The notes under the pieces were generated by a model. The model searched no databases, was not told where the DNA came from, and was given only the letters and a program-made list of their open reading frames with translations. The position numbers and the translations under genes are program-made. DNA of 64,000 nucleotides, from positions 7,426 to 71,425 of the forward strand of contig NZ_JONR01000029.1 in assembly GCF_000711955.1 (NCBI RefSeq), in the 5' to 3' direction. Source of the stretch: Nevskia soli DSM 19509 (GTDB lineage: Bacteria > Pseudomonadota > Gammaproteobacteria > Nevskiales > Nevskiaceae). Positions 8,456 to 17,278 of this stretch are shown here, one piece after another. Position 1 is the first letter of the stretch. The number at the start of each line of letters is the position of its first letter.

Positions 8456-9187
8456 TCATGCGGCGCCGCCGTCGGCGGCGTAGGCGGCGAGCCGCGCGCG
8501 CAGGCGCAGCAGGGCCTGGCCGTGGATCTGGCAGACGCGGCTTTCACTGACTTCGAGCACCGCGCCGATTTCGCGCAGGTTCAGTTCGTCGTCGTAATAC
8601 ATGGAAAGAACCAGCTTTTCGCGCTGCGGCAGCGACTGGATCGCGGCCGCCAACTCATGCTGGAATTCGCTGCGCTCCAGATCCTGCTGCGGACCGCCTT
8701 CGGCGGCGCAGTCCATGTCGCTGTCATCGTCATCGCGCGCGCTGGTGGACAGCACCTGGCAGCGTGTGGCATCGCTGAGACTGTCATGGTATTCGTCGAG
8801 ACTGATGCCGATGCGCTTAGCCACCTCGGCATCGCGCGCCTCGCGCCCCTCTTCCTGTTCGATGGTCCGGATCGCCGCGCTGATCTCGCGCAGGCGCCGG
8901 TGCACCGAACGCGGCGCCCAGTCACCACGACGCAACTCGTCGAGCATGGCGCCGCGGATGCGGATGCCGGCATAGGTCTCGAAGGAAGCGCCGTGGGCGC
9001 CGCTGTAGTTGCGCGCGGCTTCGAGCAGGCCGATCAAGCCGGCCTGGATCAGGTCGCCGACGTCGACGCTGGCCGGTAACCGCGCCGCCATGTGGTGGGC
9101 GATACGCCTTACCAGGTCAGCGTGCCGCTGCACCAGGGCGGTATCGTCCGGCGGTGGCGGGATCATGAATTGCGGCTGCGCGCTCAC
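8456..9187 (-). CDS. fliA: Flagellar sigma factor FliA (sigma-28)
   Basis: A 243-residue sigma-70 family factor for late flagellar and chemotaxis genes. Region 2 is seen in DVGDLIQAGLIGLLEAARNY and FETYAGIRIRGAMLDELRRGDWAPR. Region 3 and the region 4 helix-turn-helix (LNLREIGAVLEVSESRVCQIHGQALLRLR) follow. The GTG at 9187 is chosen because it overlaps the flhG stop as GTGA and has GGTGA upstream; an ATG seven codons later (9166) is the alternative. It closes the flhF-flhG-fliA string. Its anti-sigma partner FlgM is encoded at 46406-46714. Confidence 0.96.
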   Translation of the reverse strand: MSAQPQFMIPPPPDDTALVQRHADLVRRIAHHMAARLPASVDVGDLIQAGLIGLLEAARNYSGAHGASFETYAGIRIRGAMLDELRRGDWAPRSVHRRLREISAAIRTIEQEEGREARDAEVAKRIGISLDEYHDSLSDATRCQVLSTSARDDDDSDMDCAAEGGPQQDLERSEFQHELAAAIQSLPQREKLVLSMYYDDELNLREIGAVLEVSESRVCQIHGQALLRLRARLAAYAADGGAA

Positions 9188-10059
9188 GCGGGGATCACCG
9201 CGGCGGCGCGATGCACCAGTCGCTCGACGAAGAATTCGAGGTTGCCGCGCGCGCCCTGCGGCAGGCTCCAGCGGTCGGCCTTGGCTGCCAGTTGGTGAAA
9301 CGCCTTGGCCGATGGGCTGTTCGGGTAGGCGTCCACCACCGCGCGCTGGTGCCGCACGGCGCGCTTGAGCCATTCGTCCTCCGGCACGCTGCCCATGAAG
9401 CTGAGGGTGACGTCGAGAAATTTCTCGGCGACGCGGCGCAGGTTCTCGTAGATCTCGCGCACTTCGGCGGCACTGCGCGCCATGTTGGCGAGCACCTGGA
9501 TGCGGCGGATGCCGTGGTCGCGGTTGAGCACCTTGATCAGGGCATAGGCGTCGGTGAGCGAAGTGGGATCGTTGGTCACCACCACGATGACGTGCTGGCT
9601 GGCCTGGCTGAAGGTGATGACCGATCCGGCGATGCCGGCTGCGGTATCGACGATCAGGGTGTCCAGGGGCCGGCTCAGTTCACTGAAGGCCTGCACCAGG
9701 CCGGCGTGCTGTACCGGCGACAGCTCCGCCATGTGCTGCTTGCCGCTGGAGGCCGGCACCACCATGACGCCGGCGGGTCCTTCCAGCACGGTGTCCTCGA
9801 GCGTGCATTTGCCATCGAGCACGTGCGCCAGGTTGCAGCTCGGCTGCAGGCCAAGCATGACGTCGATGTTGGCCAGACCCAGGTCGCCGTCGAGCAGCAT
9901 GACCTTGCGGCCGGCCATCGCCAGGGCCACGGCCAGATTGACCGAGACGCTGGTCTTGCCCACGCCGCCCTTGCCGCTGGTGACCGCCAGCACGCGGACC
10001 GGCTGCGCCGGTTTCAGCAGGCGCAAGCCGCTCGCCTGGTTGGGATATGGATCATGCAT
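9184..10059 (-). CDS. flhG: MinD-like ATPase FlhG (FleN), flagellar number regulator
   Basis: A 291-residue SIMIBI-class ATPase. The deviant Walker A TSGKGGVGKTS is at about residue 26, followed by LLDGDLGLANIDVMLGL and VDTAAGI. The family limits polar flagellar number by antagonising FleQ and stimulating FlhF GTPase. The ATG at 10059 overlaps the flhF stop by eight bases and gives the short pre-P-loop start (MHDPYPNQASGLRLL) usual for the family. Its stop overlaps the fliA start. Its presence supports a polar flagellar arrangement. Confidence 0.95.
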   Translation of the reverse strand: MHDPYPNQASGLRLLKPAQPVRVLAVTSGKGGVGKTSVSVNLAVALAMAGRKVMLLDGDLGLANIDVMLGLQPSCNLAHVLDGKCTLEDTVLEGPAGVMVVPASSGKQHMAELSPVQHAGLVQAFSELSRPLDTLIVDTAAGIAGSVITFSQASQHVIVVVTNDPTSLTDAYALIKVLNRDHGIRRIQVLANMARSAAEVREIYENLRRVAEKFLDVTLSFMGSVPEDEWLKRAVRHQRAVVDAYPNSPSAKAFHQLAAKADRWSLPQGARGNLEFFVERLVHRAAAVIPA

Positions 10060-11302
10060 GGATGGATGCGGCCGGAGAGGAAGAAGGATTGGAGTAGCGC
10101 CGCGCCAGGCTGTCGTCATCGACGACCTGGGTGGTGGCGCGGGCCAGTTGTACGGCGCAGAGGACCAGGCGGTCGGCGTGGGCCAGGTGCAGGTCTTCGG
10201 GGACGCGCTGGCCGTGGGCGACATAACTCAGCGGCAGGGCCTGGCCGATCACGGCGGACAGCGGCGCGCCGATGCTGGTGGCTTCGTCAAGCTTGGTCAG
10301 CACGCAGCCCGCCGGCTGCAGCGGGGCGAAGCGGCGTACGACTTCATCGGTACCGGAAGCGTTGGCGGCGAGCACGACATAGCTATGCAAACGCGGCCCA
10401 AGGCTGCGCAGGCGGTCGATCTGCTGGCCGAGGGTGTGGTCGCGCTGACTCATGCCGGCGGTGTCCACCAGCACCAGGCGCCGGTCGGACAACTGCTCCA
10501 GCACGGCGCCGAGATCCTGGTCGGGGGCGACGCTGTGCACCGGCACGCCGAGCAGGCGGCCGTAACTGAACAACTGCTCCTGCGCGCCGATGCGGTAGTG
10601 GTCCAGCGTCACCAGAGCGATGTCGCGCGCCCGGTTGTGTCGGGCGAAGCGCGCCGCCAGCTTGGCGATGGTTGTGGTCTTGCCAACGCCGGTGGGGCCG
10701 ACCAGGGCGATCACGCCGCCGTCGAGGATGGGATCCTGCGGGCCGATCGGAATGCGCCGGGCCAGCAGGCTGGCCGGCAGCAGGCGCGCGGCTTCGCCTT
10801 CGACGCTTGGCGGAACCTCGTCGGCGATGGCGCGCGCCAGGTCGGCGCTGAGGCCGAGCTTGTCCAGGGCGCGCAGTACCGCGACGCGTTGCGGCTGATT
10901 ACGTTTCAGTTCGTTCCATTGCAGGCCGGCCAGCTGTTCTTCGAGCAAGCGGCGCATGCTGCCCAGCTCGCGCTGCATCTGCGCCAGCTCGCTCGGTGGC
11001 GGAGCGGTGGCAGCCTGCTGCGCCGCGGGCGCGGCGGCTTCGGTCGGACGCTGCGTGGCGGTCGATCGCCTTGGCTTCTCCGGCGGGGTTTGCGGGGGGG
11101 GCGGCGGAGGCTGTGGTTCGTGCGCGGCGTGCTGGCGCAAGGCCTGTTGCGCCAGCGCGGCATCGTAGTCGGTGGCGGCCACCACTTCGACGCCGCCCGG
11201 CACACGTCGATTGGACAGGATCACCGCATCGGGCCCCTGCTCGTCCCGTACCTGGCGGATGGCATCGCGCATGCTCTTGGCGACGAACCGTTTGATCTTC
11301 AT
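10052..11302 (-). CDS. flhF: SRP-family GTPase FlhF
   Basis: A 416-residue GTPase that sets the polar site of flagellar assembly. It has a basic start (MKIKRFVAKSMRDAIRQV), a Pro/Ala/Gln-rich linker (about 75-125), an N-domain helix bundle, then the G domain with GPTGVGKTTTIAKLAARFA, the DTAGMSQRD switch and TKLDEATS. It is 25 bases downstream of flhA and overlaps flhG by eight bases. No membrane segment is visible; membrane targeting would be via the basic N-terminal domain as in the family. Confidence 0.96.
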   Translation of the reverse strand: MKIKRFVAKSMRDAIRQVRDEQGPDAVILSNRRVPGGVEVVAATDYDAALAQQALRQHAAHEPQPPPPPPQTPPEKPRRSTATQRPTEAAAPAAQQAATAPPPSELAQMQRELGSMRRLLEEQLAGLQWNELKRNQPQRVAVLRALDKLGLSADLARAIADEVPPSVEGEAARLLPASLLARRIPIGPQDPILDGGVIALVGPTGVGKTTTIAKLAARFARHNRARDIALVTLDHYRIGAQEQLFSYGRLLGVPVHSVAPDQDLGAVLEQLSDRRLVLVDTAGMSQRDHTLGQQIDRLRSLGPRLHSYVVLAANASGTDEVVRRFAPLQPAGCVLTKLDEATSIGAPLSAVIGQALPLSYVAHGQRVPEDLHLAHADRLVLCAVQLARATTQVVDDDSLARRYSNPSSSPAASIHA

Positions 11303-11327
11303 CTGTGTGCTGCTCCGTCAGTCCCGT

Positions 11328-13391
11328 TCATGCGATCGCTCCCACCATGCGGATGCGCCGGTCGTCCGGCACCTCGTCGTAAGCCAGCACGTGCAGGTCG
11401 GGCACGCTCTGGCGGGTGAACCTGGCCAGCAAGGGCCGCAGCGAGCCCGGCACCAGCAGTACCGCCGGTTGCCCGGTCTTGGCCTGCCGTTGCGCGCCCT
11501 GCATGATCGATTGCTGCATCCGTTCGGCGAGTCCCGGTTCCACCGCGGCGGCGCCGCTGGCAACGCTGTCCTGCAACACGCGTTCCAGCCCCGCGCTGAG
11601 CGTCAGTACCGGCAATTCCGCCTCGGCGCCACCGATGTCCTGCACGATCTGACGGCGCAGCGCCACGCGCACGGCACCAGCCAGGGCGACGGGATCCTGA
11701 CTCCGCGGCGCCGCCTCCGCCAAAGCCTCGGCGATGCCGCGCAGGTTGCGGATGGGCACGCGGTCGTTGAGCAGCAGACGCAGCACGCGAACGAACGTCG
11801 ACAGCGGCAGCAGCTTGGGCACCAGGTCTTCGGCCAGCTTCGGCGCCGACTTGGCCAGTGCGTTGAGCAGCTGTTGCGCCTCGTCGTGGCCGAGCAGTTC
11901 GGCGGCGTGTTCCTTGACCAGTTGCGACAGGTGCGTGGCCATCACGGTGGACGCGTCCACCACGGTATAGCCGAGGGTCTGGGCGTGATCGCGCGCGCCG
12001 CGCTCGATCCATACCGCGTCGAGGCCGAAGGCCGGATCCTTGCCGGCGATGCCGTTGAGCGTGCCGTAGACGCGTCCTGAGTTGAGGGCGAGGTCGCGAT
12101 CGGGATGGATCAGCGCACTGGCTAGCGGCACCCCGTGGAGCAGGATGCGATAGGTATTCGGCGCGAGTTCGAGGTTGTCGCGGATATGCACCGGCTGGAT
12201 CAGGAAGCCGAGTTCCTGCGTCAGCTTCTTGCGCACGCCCTTGATGCGCGCCATCAGCTCACCGCCCTGACGCACGTCGACCAGCGGAATCAGGCGGTAG
12301 CCGACTTCCAGGCCGAGCGCGTCCTGCGGCGCGACGTCGTCCCAGGACAGTTCCTGCGGCGGCGCTACGGGTGCGGCCGGCACCGGTTTGGCCGCGACCT
12401 TGTCCTTGTTCTTGTGGCGCATCCAGGCGATGCCGCCGCAGGCCGCCGCCAGCATCAGAAACACCAGGTTGGGCATGCCGGGGATGAAGCCGATCAGGGC
12501 CATCACCACCGCTGTCACCGACAGCACGCGCGGATGACCGAAGACCTGCGCCATGAGCTGCTTGCTCATGTCCTGCGAGCGCGAGATGCGCGTCACCAGG
12601 ATCGCCACCGAGGTGGATAGCAGCAGCGACGGCACCTGCGCCACCAGGCCGTCGCCGATGGTCAGCAGGGTGTAATTCTTCAGTGCGGCGCCCAGCGGTA
12701 GGCCGTGCTGCAGGGTGCCCACCAGGAGGCCGCCGAGGATGTTGATGGCCAGGATCAGGATGCCGGCCATGGCGTCGCCGCGCACAAATTTGGAAGCGCC
12801 ATCCATGGAGCCGTAGAAGTCCGCTTCCTCGCGCACCTCCTCGCGCCGGGCCCGCGCTTCCTCGCGCGTCAACAATCCGGCGTTGAGGTCGGCGTCGATC
12901 GCCATTTGCTTGCCCGGCAGGGCATCCAGCACGAAGCGCGCGGAAACCTCGGAGACGCGCTCGGCACCCTTGGTCACCACCATGAAATTGATGATCGTGA
13001 GGATGATGAAGATGACGAAGCCGACGGCATAGTTGCCGCCGACGACGAATTCGCCGAAAGCCTGGATCACCCGGCCGGCGGCATGCACGCCCTCGTGGCC
13101 GTGCAACAGCACCACGCGTGCGGAGGCGACATTGAGGGCCAGGCGCAGCAGGGTCACTACCAGCAGCACCGTGGGGAAGGCCGAGAACTCCAGCGGCCGC
13201 ATGACGTAGATCACCGCCAGCAGGATGACGATGGCCAGGGCGATGTTGAAGGTGAACAGCAGGTCCAGGGCGAAGGGCGCCAGGGGCACCACCATCATCG
13301 CCAGGATCAGCATCAACAGCACCGGCGCGCCGAGGCCGCCGCGGGCCAGGCCGCTGAGTTGCGTCAAAAATGTGTTCTGTGGGGTTTGCAT
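11328..13391 (-). CDS. flhA: Flagellar export gate protein FlhA
   Basis: A 687-residue inner-membrane component of the type III flagellar export gate. The N-terminal half has eight predicted helices; the cytoplasmic FHIPEP region between them contains REEADFYGSMDGASKFVRGDAMAG. The C-terminal half is the large cytoplasmic chaperone/substrate-docking domain (about 330-687). Length agrees with the family. Between its start and the flhB stop lies an 87-base gap holding a 12-base tandem repeat, so it is not tightly coupled to flhB. Confidence 0.97.
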   Translation of the reverse strand: MQTPQNTFLTQLSGLARGGLGAPVLLMLILAMMVVPLAPFALDLLFTFNIALAIVILLAVIYVMRPLEFSAFPTVLLVVTLLRLALNVASARVVLLHGHEGVHAAGRVIQAFGEFVVGGNYAVGFVIFIILTIINFMVVTKGAERVSEVSARFVLDALPGKQMAIDADLNAGLLTREEARARREEVREEADFYGSMDGASKFVRGDAMAGILILAINILGGLLVGTLQHGLPLGAALKNYTLLTIGDGLVAQVPSLLLSTSVAILVTRISRSQDMSKQLMAQVFGHPRVLSVTAVVMALIGFIPGMPNLVFLMLAAACGGIAWMRHKNKDKVAAKPVPAAPVAPPQELSWDDVAPQDALGLEVGYRLIPLVDVRQGGELMARIKGVRKKLTQELGFLIQPVHIRDNLELAPNTYRILLHGVPLASALIHPDRDLALNSGRVYGTLNGIAGKDPAFGLDAVWIERGARDHAQTLGYTVVDASTVMATHLSQLVKEHAAELLGHDEAQQLLNALAKSAPKLAEDLVPKLLPLSTFVRVLRLLLNDRVPIRNLRGIAEALAEAAPRSQDPVALAGAVRVALRRQIVQDIGGAEAELPVLTLSAGLERVLQDSVASGAAAVEPGLAERMQQSIMQGAQRQAKTGQPAVLLVPGSLRPLLARFTRQSVPDLHVLAYDEVPDDRRIRMVGAIA

Positions 13392-13421
13392 GGCGGTTCT
13401 GATCGCCTAGGTGCAAGTTCC

Positions 13422-13469
13422 GGACTAGGGCTCGGACTAGGGCTCGGACCGGGGCTCGGACTGGGATTC
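13422..13469. repeat. Four-copy 12-bp tandem repeat between flhB and flhA
   Basis: Four consecutive 12-base units: GGACTAGGGCTC twice exactly, then GGACCGGGGCTC and GGACTGGGATTC. They fill most of the 87-base gap between flhB and flhA. The units are themselves roughly two related hexamers. Slippage would change the gap length without touching either coding frame. Confidence 0.9.
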
Positions 13470-13478
13470 GGGATCGCA

Positions 13479-14606
13479 CTACTCGGGGTCCGGTTCACCG
13501 CCGGGGACGCCCTCGATGACCGGCTCGGCCGGCGGCCGTGTGCCACCGCGCCAGGCGCGCAGCTGGTAGACATAGGTGAGGATCCGCGCCACCGCCGAGT
13601 ACAGGGTGGCCGGGATTTCCTGGTCGAGCTGCACGCCGCGGTAAAGGGCGCGGGCCAGCGGCGGCGCCGACACCAGGGGGATGTTGTGCTGCCGCGCCAG
13701 ATCGCGGATGGTCGCCGCGATCTCGCCGGCGCCCTTGGCCACCACGCGGGGCGCGCGCATGCCCTCGCCGCTGTACTTGAGGGCCACGGCATAGTGGGTG
13801 GGGTTGGTCACCACTACGTCGGCGCCCGGCACCTTTTCCATCATACGGCGCTTCGAGGCTTCCATCTGCATGCGCCGCAGCCGGCCCTTGACCTCGGGAC
13901 GGCCGTCGCTCTGCTTCATCTCGTCGCGGATTTCCTGCTTGGACATGCGCAGGCGTTTGGCGTGGCTCCACAGCTGGTACGGCGCGTCGATCGCAGCCAC
14001 TGCCACCAAGGCCATGGCCAGCCAGCCGAGCATGCCCAGCGCCAGGGAAGCGCCGTCGGCGATGCCCTGCGCGGTCGGTTCTGAAGACAACGCGGCCATG
14101 CTTTCGCGCCGCTGCCACAGGTACAGCGCGGCCACCCCACCGATCCAGGCCAGCTTGACCAGGCCCTTGAGCAGTTCCACCGCGCCGTGGCCAGAGAACA
14201 TGCGGCCAAGGCCGCTGAGCGGATTGAGGCGCGAGAAATCCGGCTGCAGCGCCTGCACGCTGAAGTTCCAGCCGCCGAGCAGCATCGGCGCCAACAGCGC
14301 GGCGCAGACACAGGCGGCGAATACCGGCGCGCATAGCAGCAGGGCCTGCATGCAGGCCTGGCCGAACAGCCCGGGCATGGCTTCGGGGTGCAACAGGGCG
14401 GAAGCGTCCAGGCTCAGCAGTTGCCGCATCTGCAACTCGGCCGCTGCCGTGAAACGGGAGCCGGCCATCATTGCAGTGAGAGCCGCGGCCCCGACCACAG
14501 CCGCCGCGCCGATCTCGCGCGAGCGTGCCACCTGGCCGCGCTTGCGCGCGTCGCTGCGGCGCTTGGGTGTGGCGCGTTCGGTGCGTTCCTGGGCGCTCTC
14601 GCTCAT
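13479..14606 (-). CDS. flhB: Flagellar export switch protein FlhB
   Basis: A 375-residue export-gate protein with basic N-terminus (ERTERATPKRRSDARKRG) and four membrane helices in roughly residues 30-210. The cytoplasmic autocleavage domain carries NPTH in VVVTNPTHYAVALKYS, where cleavage between Asn and Pro switches export from rod/hook to filament substrates. The ATG at 14606 overlaps the fliR stop (ATGA). A Pro/Glu-rich tail of about 20 residues follows the conserved domain. Confidence 0.96.
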   Translation of the reverse strand: MSESAQERTERATPKRRSDARKRGQVARSREIGAAAVVGAAALTAMMAGSRFTAAAELQMRQLLSLDASALLHPEAMPGLFGQACMQALLLCAPVFAACVCAALLAPMLLGGWNFSVQALQPDFSRLNPLSGLGRMFSGHGAVELLKGLVKLAWIGGVAALYLWQRRESMAALSSEPTAQGIADGASLALGMLGWLAMALVAVAAIDAPYQLWSHAKRLRMSKQEIRDEMKQSDGRPEVKGRLRRMQMEASKRRMMEKVPGADVVVTNPTHYAVALKYSGEGMRAPRVVAKGAGEIAATIRDLARQHNIPLVSAPPLARALYRGVQLDQEIPATLYSAVARILTYVYQLRAWRGGTRPPAEPVIEGVPGGEPDPE

Positions 14607-15400
14607 GGTTTCGCCGCCATGGTGGACAAGCCGCCGACCCAGTTGCCGATGAAATCCCAAGACTGGTCGAGCAGATCGCTCAATACCTGCGGCAGCTGCG
14701 GCAAGGCGAAGTGCAGCGCGATCATGCCGACGATCAGCGACAGGGGGAAGCCGATGGAGAGAGCATTGAGGGCCGGTGCGCTGCGGTTCATCACGCCGAA
14801 GCCGAGATTGACCAGCAGCAGGGCGATCACCGCCGGCAAGGCAATGCGCAGGCCGCCGGCAAAACACAGACCGCCGAAGTCGGCCAGTGCCCGCAACGAG
14901 GCCGCATCCAGGGAAACGCCGCCCGGCGGAGCGGCGTGGAAGGAATCGACCAGCAGCTGCACCAGGCGCAGCAGGCCGCCGAAACTGAGGAACAGCAGCA
15001 GGGCGGTGATCTGGTAGAACTGGCCCAGCATCGGTGCCGAGGCGCCGTGGAGGGGGTCGGCCAGCTGGGCAAAGCCCAGGCCCATGCCGTAGGACACCAT
15101 TTCGCCGGCCAGCATGGCCGACTCCATCACCAGTTGCAGCACGAAGCCCATGGCGGCGCCGATGATGAATTCGCGGCCGATCTGCAACCACCACGGCGCA
15201 CTGAACAGTGCCAGGGGCGCCATGGCGGGCAGCAACGGCGCCATCACCAGGGTCAGCGCCAGGGCCAACATCAGCCGGATGCGCGGCGAAACGGCGGGGG
15301 CGTTGAGCAGGGGCGCGGTCATCATCAGGCCGCCGATGCGCAGGAACGGCCAGAAGTACATCTGCAGCCAGCCGGCAAGCATGGCGTCAGTGACGGTCAT
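14603..15400 (-). CDS. fliR: Flagellar export gate protein FliR
   Basis: A 265-residue hydrophobic inner-membrane protein of the FliPQR export channel. It starts MTVTDAMLAGWLQMYFWPFLRIGGLMMTAPLL and has about six hydrophobic stretches through the sequence. It overlaps flhB by four bases and follows fliQ by four. Assignment rests on hydropathy, length and its invariable position between fliQ and flhB. Confidence 0.95.
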   Translation of the reverse strand: MTVTDAMLAGWLQMYFWPFLRIGGLMMTAPLLNAPAVSPRIRLMLALALTLVMAPLLPAMAPLALFSAPWWLQIGREFIIGAAMGFVLQLVMESAMLAGEMVSYGMGLGFAQLADPLHGASAPMLGQFYQITALLLFLSFGGLLRLVQLLVDSFHAAPPGGVSLDAASLRALADFGGLCFAGGLRIALPAVIALLLVNLGFGVMNRSAPALNALSIGFPLSLIVGMIALHFALPQLPQVLSDLLDQSWDFIGNWVGGLSTMAAKP

Positions 15401-15404
15401 GGTC

Positions 15405-15674
15405 CTAGTGGAGCGCGCCGGGGATGCCTTCGATCAGGCGGCGGGTGAACTCGGTCAGCATCTGCAGCATCCACGGCCCCATCAGCATCAGGGTAGCCGC
15501 CATCGCCAGCACCTTGGGGATGAAGGACAGGGTCATCTCGTTGATCTGCGTCGCCGCCTGGAATACGCCGACCAGCAGGCCGATCGCCAGGGATGCCAAC
15601 AGCAACGGCGCCGCCAGCAGCAGGGCCAGTTGCAGGGCTTGCTGGCCCAGGCTAAGGACGGATTCGGGAGTCAT
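15405..15674 (-). CDS. fliQ: Flagellar export gate protein FliQ
   Basis: An 89-residue protein with two membrane helices (about 17-40 and 52-75) and the conserved ATQINEMTLSFIPK segment between them. The frame is open further upstream, but the ATG at 15674 (MTPESVLSLGQQAL) is the family start. It is separated from fliP by 112 bases in which no gene is seen, an unusually wide gap within this otherwise overlapping string. Confidence 0.95.
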   Translation of the reverse strand: MTPESVLSLGQQALQLALLLAAPLLLASLAIGLLVGVFQAATQINEMTLSFIPKVLAMAATLMLMGPWMLQMLTEFTRRLIEGIPGALH

Positions 15675-15786
15675 GATGGCGCGAGCAGCGTGGAGGGGCC
15701 CCGTGCGGCGCACGGGAATCCTAGCGTCGCGAGTCCACACGGACATGAGACGCAGGCCACCGCACGCGGAGACAAACCTCGCTGTC

Positions 15787-16530
15787 TCATGCCGGCACCA
15801 CGAAGCTGGCGGCCAGCGAGCCCATCACCAGCGCCCAGCCATCGACCAGCACGAACAGCATCAGCTTGAACGGTAGCGAGATCAGCATCGGCGACAGCAT
15901 CATCATGCCCATGCTCATCAGCACGCTGGCCACCACGAGGTCGATCACCACGAAGGGGATGAACAGCATGAAGCCGATCTGGAAGGCGGTGGTCAGTTCG
16001 CTGGTCATGTAGGCGGCGGCCAGCACGGTGAAAGGAACGTCGTCCGGATTGGCGTAGGACCCATGCCCGGAAATCTTGGCAAAGGCCATCAGGTCGGAAT
16101 TGCGCGTCTGCGCCATCATGAAGCCGCGCATCGGCTTGGCCGCCGCAGCCAGGGCAGGCTGGAATTCGAGCTTGCCGTCGAGGTAGGGCTGCGCCGCCTG
16201 CTCGTAGACGCGTTGCGCAACCGGCTGCATCACGAACAGGGTCAGGAACAGCGACAGGCCGATCAGGATCTGGTTCGACGGAGTGTTGTTGGTACCCAGG
16301 GCTTGGCGCAGCAGGCCCAGCACCACGGCGATGCGGGTGAACGCCGTCATCGTCATCAACACCGCCGGCAGCAGCGTTAGCGCCGTCATCAGCAACAGCA
16401 ACTGGATGCTCAGGCTGTAGCCCTGCCCGCCCGCGCCCTGGGTCACGGCGATGCCGGGGAGGTTCGCCGCCGACACCGGCAGCGCGAGGCTCGATATCGG
16501 CAGCAGCAATGATTTGAGCGGGAACTTCAT
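15787..16530 (-). CDS. fliP: Flagellar export gate protein FliP
   Basis: A 247-residue export-gate protein with a cleavable signal (MKFPLKSLLLPISSLALPVSAA) as usual for FliP, then helices including TALTLLPAVLMTMTAFTRIAV. The FliP family signature region is TPSNQILIGLSLFLTLFVM. C-terminal helices FMLFIPFVVIDLVVASVLM and MGMMMLSPMLISLPFKLMLF follow. The ATG at 16530 overlaps the fliO stop. Confidence 0.96.
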   Translation of the reverse strand: MKFPLKSLLLPISSLALPVSAANLPGIAVTQGAGGQGYSLSIQLLLLMTALTLLPAVLMTMTAFTRIAVVLGLLRQALGTNNTPSNQILIGLSLFLTLFVMQPVAQRVYEQAAQPYLDGKLEFQPALAAAAKPMRGFMMAQTRNSDLMAFAKISGHGSYANPDDVPFTVLAAAYMTSELTTAFQIGFMLFIPFVVIDLVVASVLMSMGMMMLSPMLISLPFKLMLFVLVDGWALVMGSLAASFVVPA

Positions 16531-16886
16531 GCGGAGCCGCCGCGCATGACCTTGCGCAGGGCCTCGGCGAAGCCTGGGGCGGCGGTCTGCCCCGCCATCT
16601 CGACCTCGGCCGGCGGATGATCGAAGACGTGCAGGGTCTGCACGCGGCCGGCGGCGACACCGATCAGCAAGTCGGTATCGCCGGCGCGGATCCACAACAC
16701 CCGCTCCTTCGGCCCGACCTGGAGGCCGCTCTTCACGCTGAGCACGCCGCCCAGGCCGGAGCGCATACCCTGCATGCGGCGCACCAGCCAGGCCAGGGCG
16801 AAGATGGCGCCCAGCACCAGCAGCAGGCTCAGCGCGGTCTGCGCCATGCCGGCTGCCACGGGCACCGCGGCGACGGGAGTGCTCAT
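16527..16886 (-). CDS. fliO: Flagellar export accessory protein FliO
   Basis: A 119-residue protein with one N-terminal membrane helix (about 15-36, AQTALSLLLVLGAIFALAWL). A small cytoplasmic domain contains LSVKSGLQVGPKERVLWIRAGDTDLLIGVAAG, typical of FliO. FliO stabilises FliP during gate assembly. It lies between fliN (11-base gap) and fliP (four-base overlap). Confidence 0.9.
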   Translation of the reverse strand: MSTPVAAVPVAAGMAQTALSLLLVLGAIFALAWLVRRMQGMRSGLGGVLSVKSGLQVGPKERVLWIRAGDTDLLIGVAAGRVQTLHVFDHPPAEVEMAGQTAAPGFAEALRKVMRGGSA

Positions 16887-16897
16887 GCCGGGGGCCG

Positions 16898-17278
16898 TTA
16901 ACGCAGCTTGCGGATGCGTTCGGCCGGGCTCACCACGTCGGTGAGGCGGACACCGAACTTCTCGTTGACCACCACCACCTCGCCGTGGGCAATGAGGGTG
17001 CCGTTGGCGTAGACATCAAGCGGTTCGCCGGCGGCGCGTTCCAGTTCCACCACCGAGCCCTGGTTGAGCTGCAGCAGGTTGCGGATCGGCAGACGGGCGC
17101 GGCCGACTTCCATCGACAGCACCACGGCGACGTCGAGCAGCACGTCGAGATTGAGGTCGCCGCTGCCGTGGGCGCTGGCCTCGGCCTGGAGGTTCTCGAA
17201 ATTGGCGCGGGTATAGTCGCGGCCGGCGGCGCCGTTGGCGGTCGGGGGCGGCGTGGCGGAGCTGGCTTCGGTGCTCAT
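16898..17278 (-). CDS. fliN: Flagellar switch protein FliN
   Basis: A 126-residue C-ring protein. A variable Ala-rich start of about 40 residues precedes the SpoA domain (about 45-125), with LDVLLDVAVVLSMEVGRARL, LLQLNQGSVVELERAAGEPL and VVVVNEKFGVRLTDVVS. It forms the lower C-ring with FliM and binds FliH to dock export cargo. The start overlaps the fliM stop by four bases. Confidence 0.96.
   Translation of the reverse strand: MSTEASSATPPPTANGAAGRDYTRANFENLQAEASAHGSGDLNLDVLLDVAVVLSMEVGRARLPIRNLLQLNQGSVVELERAAGEPLDVYANGTLIAHGEVVVVNEKFGVRLTDVVSPAERIRKLR

Noticed and set aside
9211..11419. Long plus-strand open frames opposite flhG, flhF and flhA
   Set aside because: Antisense to well-conserved proteins; composition is that of shadow frames and no motif is seen.
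13400..13430. TTGCA -12-like element upstream of flhA
   Set aside because: The matching -24 position reads CTAGTC within the tandem repeat and lacks GG; not credible as a sigma-54 promoter.
13422..13469. Tandem repeats considered as a CRISPR array
   Set aside because: Units are 12 bases and contiguous with no spacers, and no cas genes are present in the window.
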